Of a stretch of 64,000 nt of DNA, positions 61,822-64,000 are shown in pieces. This DNA is from Aulostomus chinensis (lineage: Eukaryota > Chordata > Actinopteri > Syngnathiformes > Aulostomidae). The first letter of the stretch is position 1. Each line of letters begins with the position of its first letter. The position numbers and the translations under genes were made by a program. The notes under the pieces were generated by a model. It saw only the letters and a program-made list of their open reading frames with translations. It made no database searches and was not told the DNA's origin. Location of the stretch: contig JBBMOA010000001.1 of the NCBI GenBank assembly GCA_037954235.1, forward strand, positions 9,419,001 to 9,483,000, given 5' to 3'.

Positions 61822-62681
61822 GGGTTCTAAACAATAAATCAAATGTAACCCACAAAAACTAACAATAATAATTCAAAGAAAGAAATAACAAATAGAAAAG
61901 GAATAAACTCAAGTAATTAAGGAAATGCCTGCCCCTCTAATCAAAAAACAGTCTCCAAGGGGGATGGCTCAGCGCCGATGAGGGTCGGGATGCCCTCTCT
62001 TGGCCCACGTTGAGGCTCTTATAAAGGCCGTAGTGCACGGCTTTAACCACCGTTACTGGGATCAGAGCTGTTATGAGCCGAATCAGCAAGAATCCAGAAT
62101 GAAGAAGAGAAGAAGAGGAAAAACCAAAACAACAGCGAGGCTCACAGCAGCAATTGACGGCTGCACACTGCAAAATAAACAAGTTAACCTAATTAAAATG
62201 TGGATGAAGGTCATTACAAAATAACAAAAGCTAAGAATAAACATTTCCTACCGGAGAGCAGAATCGTGGCGTCAGACGAGGCAGGAGGAGGAAGCCCGCA
62301 GCCCAGACTACACAAACGATGGCCGGGAGAGGATAATCAGAACACCACAGATCATCGGCAGCTTGATATGAAAGGCAGACAACTACGCGTCTTACCCACA
62401 GAAAGCGCACCACGCACACACCGGCCCCAGGGAGACAGCCCAGCTCCCGGTAACACCACACCGCTGGACGGAGCAAAACCGGAGTAAACAGGGGGCCCAT
62501 GACACTGAATAATGGAGCAGAGCAAGCATGCATACCTTTGTTTGTAACCAATCTGCTGACCAGCGAGACGCCACCACGCACGGCTGTCGGCTCTGTAAAG
62601 GAGGGAGAGGAAGTGGAAAGGACGGAGAAGGGTCGGACCAGGTCTACTTCTAGGTGACCACTCACTATCGTCTGCCACACT
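61224..62681 (-). mobile_element. Possible transposon or solo-LTR-like segment at the array edge
   Basis: The segment starts AGTGTGGCA (61224-61232) and ends TGCCACACT (62673-62681), a perfect 9-bp inverted pair. Similarity continues inward (GGCGAGCAGTG versus GACGATAGTG). Read on the minus strand it has TG..CA ends, an AATAAA near 61390 and an acceptor-like TTTTGCAG at about 62175. These fit a long LTR or non-autonomous element. I see no target duplication, no primer site and no reverse transcriptase. The open frames of up to 149 codons show no known domain. The identification is tentative. Confidence 0.35.
61767..61821 (+). repeat. (AAT)n microsatellite
   Basis: A run of about 17 AAT/ATA trinucleotides with one interruption lies inside the segment at the array edge. 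Confidence 0.95.
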
Positions 62682-62724
62682 GCCCCTCATGGTGGGGAGT
62701 GTAGCGCCATCCTGCCACAACACT

Positions 62725-62726
<2 letters not shown>

Positions 62727-62785
<59 letters not shown>
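62727..62785 (+). repeat. (CA)n microsatellite
   Basis: An uninterrupted run of nearly 30 CA dinucleotides. It generates His/Thr and Cys/Val repeat open frames that are not genes. Confidence 0.95.
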
Positions 62786-62787
<2 letters not shown>

Positions 62788-62935
62788 CCAGTCACTAACC
62801 CATATTGTCACCACTTAAACCACCACTGGAGTATTGAAAGAGATTCCACATGTTGGTCAACCAGAGGAGCTCCAACTGGTGAAGGTCATCCAACCCTGCA
62901 TGAAGGTCAACCTCCATCATCTGCTGCTCATTAGC

Positions 62936-63008
62936 AGGGAATTAGCTCCAATGGTAGAGTGCTAGCTTAGCATGTGAGAGGTAGAGGGATCCATGCCCTC
63001 CTTCTCAG
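62936..63008 (+). tRNA. tRNA-Ala (AGC), degenerate
   Basis: This 73-nt sequence is related to vertebrate tRNA-Ala(AGC). It has AGGGAAT acceptor strand, GCTC/GAGT D stem, anticodon loop TTAGCAT and T stem GAGGG/CCCTC. Pair 1-72 is A-A and pair 7-66 is T-C. The anticodon stem has an A-G mismatch, and the T loop reads ATCCATG instead of ATCGATG, which damages the B box. The G3-U70 pair, the main alanine identity element, remains. No T run follows. It is probably a pseudogene. Confidence 0.75.
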
Positions 63009-63500
63009 AATACTTCAACTTGTTCTGTTGATCAGAGGAGCTGCTGGGTGATGAATGCTGATGTTTGTCCACTGCTGTGATAAAGTGTCCCCTGTTACTG
63101 AGATGTGGATGAACACCTGCTCAGGTCAAAGCTGCAATCAAACCAGGGACTCTGAACCTCCCACACAGTGAAGGAGTTTGTCCTGCAGGTTGATGGACGC
63201 TTTGAAATTCCTTCAACATTGATTACTTTCCTGTCTCCTGCTGAGTCAGCATCCAGAACCTGGTCAAGAGGAGGCTGAGAGCTCAGGAGGTGATGTGACG
63301 GCTGGTTGGACAACTCAGCAGCCAGAGCTTCCAGTCTGAGACCCCAGCTCCACACCATGGAGAGCCTCCTGGATGATGTCCTCAAGCAGCATCCCTGTTT
63401 GTCTCCTGGCTGCAGCTGGACGCCCTCTCAGCTGTGAGAGTCCAGCAGTGTTGCTCTCTGTCCATCTGATGTCCGTCCTCTCCTGTGTTCGTCCGTTGAG
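63009..63500. other. Non-satellite sequence, no gene recognised
   Basis: Overlapping open frames of 72-96 codons on both strands have no recognisable motif. The stretch may be intron or flank of the SGNH-like repetitive unit that follows. Confidence 0.45.
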
Positions 63501-63766
63501 GAGAAGGGAGACGGATTTCTCTTCCTCTCTTCTCTCCAGACGACCTTCTTCCTGTGTCAAACTACTTTGCTCTGCTCAAAGATCAAACTGACCCAGTGGC
63601 TCCAGGTGCCTGGACCTCTCTGGAGCAGCCGGTCCTGAATGGATCCAACAGTTTCCCATGGGTGACTCTGTCGTGGTCTCTCTCCTGCTGTCTCCAACTC
63701 TCAGAGTGCTTCTACTGGTTTCTCCCCATCGTCCCTGTTGCTAGGCAGAGCACTGGTGAGGACTGA
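63501..63766 (+). pseudogene. Exon-like remnant upstream of SGNH-like fragment
   Basis: A pyrimidine tract (TTTCTCTTCCTCTCTTCTC) ends in CAG at 63539, like a splice acceptor. It is followed by an open frame reading DDLLPVSNYFALLKDQTDP and continuing to TGA at 63766. Short NxFxxL-type segments of this kind precede the SGNH-like domain in repetitive fish proteins. The stop and the lack of a junction to the ATG at 63899 suggest a decayed frame. I cannot exclude a real exon. Confidence 0.35.
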
Positions 63767-64000
63767 GGCCAGTGATGTCATCACCTCCAGCTGAGACCTG
63801 CCAGGTGGTCCTGCTTCATTCAACTCTGCTGCCTCTGCCACTGCCCTGACTGGTGAGGCTGACAGCAGGTTCTCTCTCATCTAAACTCTCTGTTTACAAT
63901 GGAGGCTGAAATCCTTGTGATTGGTGGTTCAATCATCAGGTCTGTTGAACTCCCAGGTGCCATCACCTGCTGTCTTCCTGGTGCCAAAGTTGTGGACATT
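63624..64000 (+). pseudogene. SGNH/GDSL-hydrolase-like fragment, right-flank copy (cut by window end)
   Basis: ATG at 63899 opens the same MEAEILVIGGSIIRSVELPG sequence as the minus-strand copy at 27707, and the window ends after 34 codons. The upstream 275 bases also match the island copy at about 98% by eye, including the same TGA upstream of the ATG and the same GGS in block I. Together they form an inverted duplication about 36 kb apart. Whether the frame continues beyond the window, unlike the truncated island copy, cannot be seen. Confidence 0.6.

Noticed and set aside
62231..62795. 147- and 149-codon minus-strand open frames
   Set aside because: One is extended by the CA microsatellite. 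The other lies in a transposon-like segment and has no recognisable domain or composition of a real protein.

Overview
The window is eukaryotic, most likely from a teleost fish. It has a very long AT-rich satellite, dispersed eukaryotic tRNA genes, a Penelope-like retroelement 3' end, a hAT-type transposase remnant with a TTF zinc finger, and dispersed repeats that I recognise from memory as common in fish. I found no complete host protein-coding gene. Most short open frames lie in the satellite and reopen there because of its periodicity. LAYOUT: about 49 kb of the 64 kb (1-20452 and 32400-61224) is one satellite family with monomers of 42-44 bp. Recurrent monomer subtypes follow one another in fixed orders, giving nested higher-order repeats. 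There is a 390-bp unit of nine monomers, and longer duplicated blocks lie 1124, 1648, 1731, 1825, 1912, 2298, 2633, 3818, 4560 and 5283 bp apart. Several copies differ by indels of exactly one, three or four monomers. From 34612 to 40026 the array is inverted. ISLAND: 20453-32399 (about 12 kb) is not satellite. It holds five tRNA or tRNA-like genes (Phe, Lys, an initiator-Met body with a Leu-type CAG anticodon, Asn, Arg), microsatellites, four pieces of one dispersed repeat, a frameshifted hAT fragment and an SGNH-hydrolase-like fragment. It ends in a Penelope-like endonuclease fragment followed by a hammerhead-ribozyme-like motif, after which the satellite resumes. RIGHT FLANK: 61225-64000 has a roughly 1.45-kb segment bounded by short inverted termini, AAT and CA microsatellites, a decayed tRNA-Ala, and a second copy of the SGNH fragment in opposite orientation to the island copy. 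INTERPRETATION: the region looks like a tRNA-plus-transposon neighbourhood invaded or split by an expanding satellite. No operon-like cooperation of genes is visible. The most unusual items are the initiator tRNA with CAG anticodon, the candidate hammerhead ribozyme, the inverted satellite block with a palindromic junction, and the monomer-quantised indels. All alignments were made by eye, so identities and block edges are approximate.
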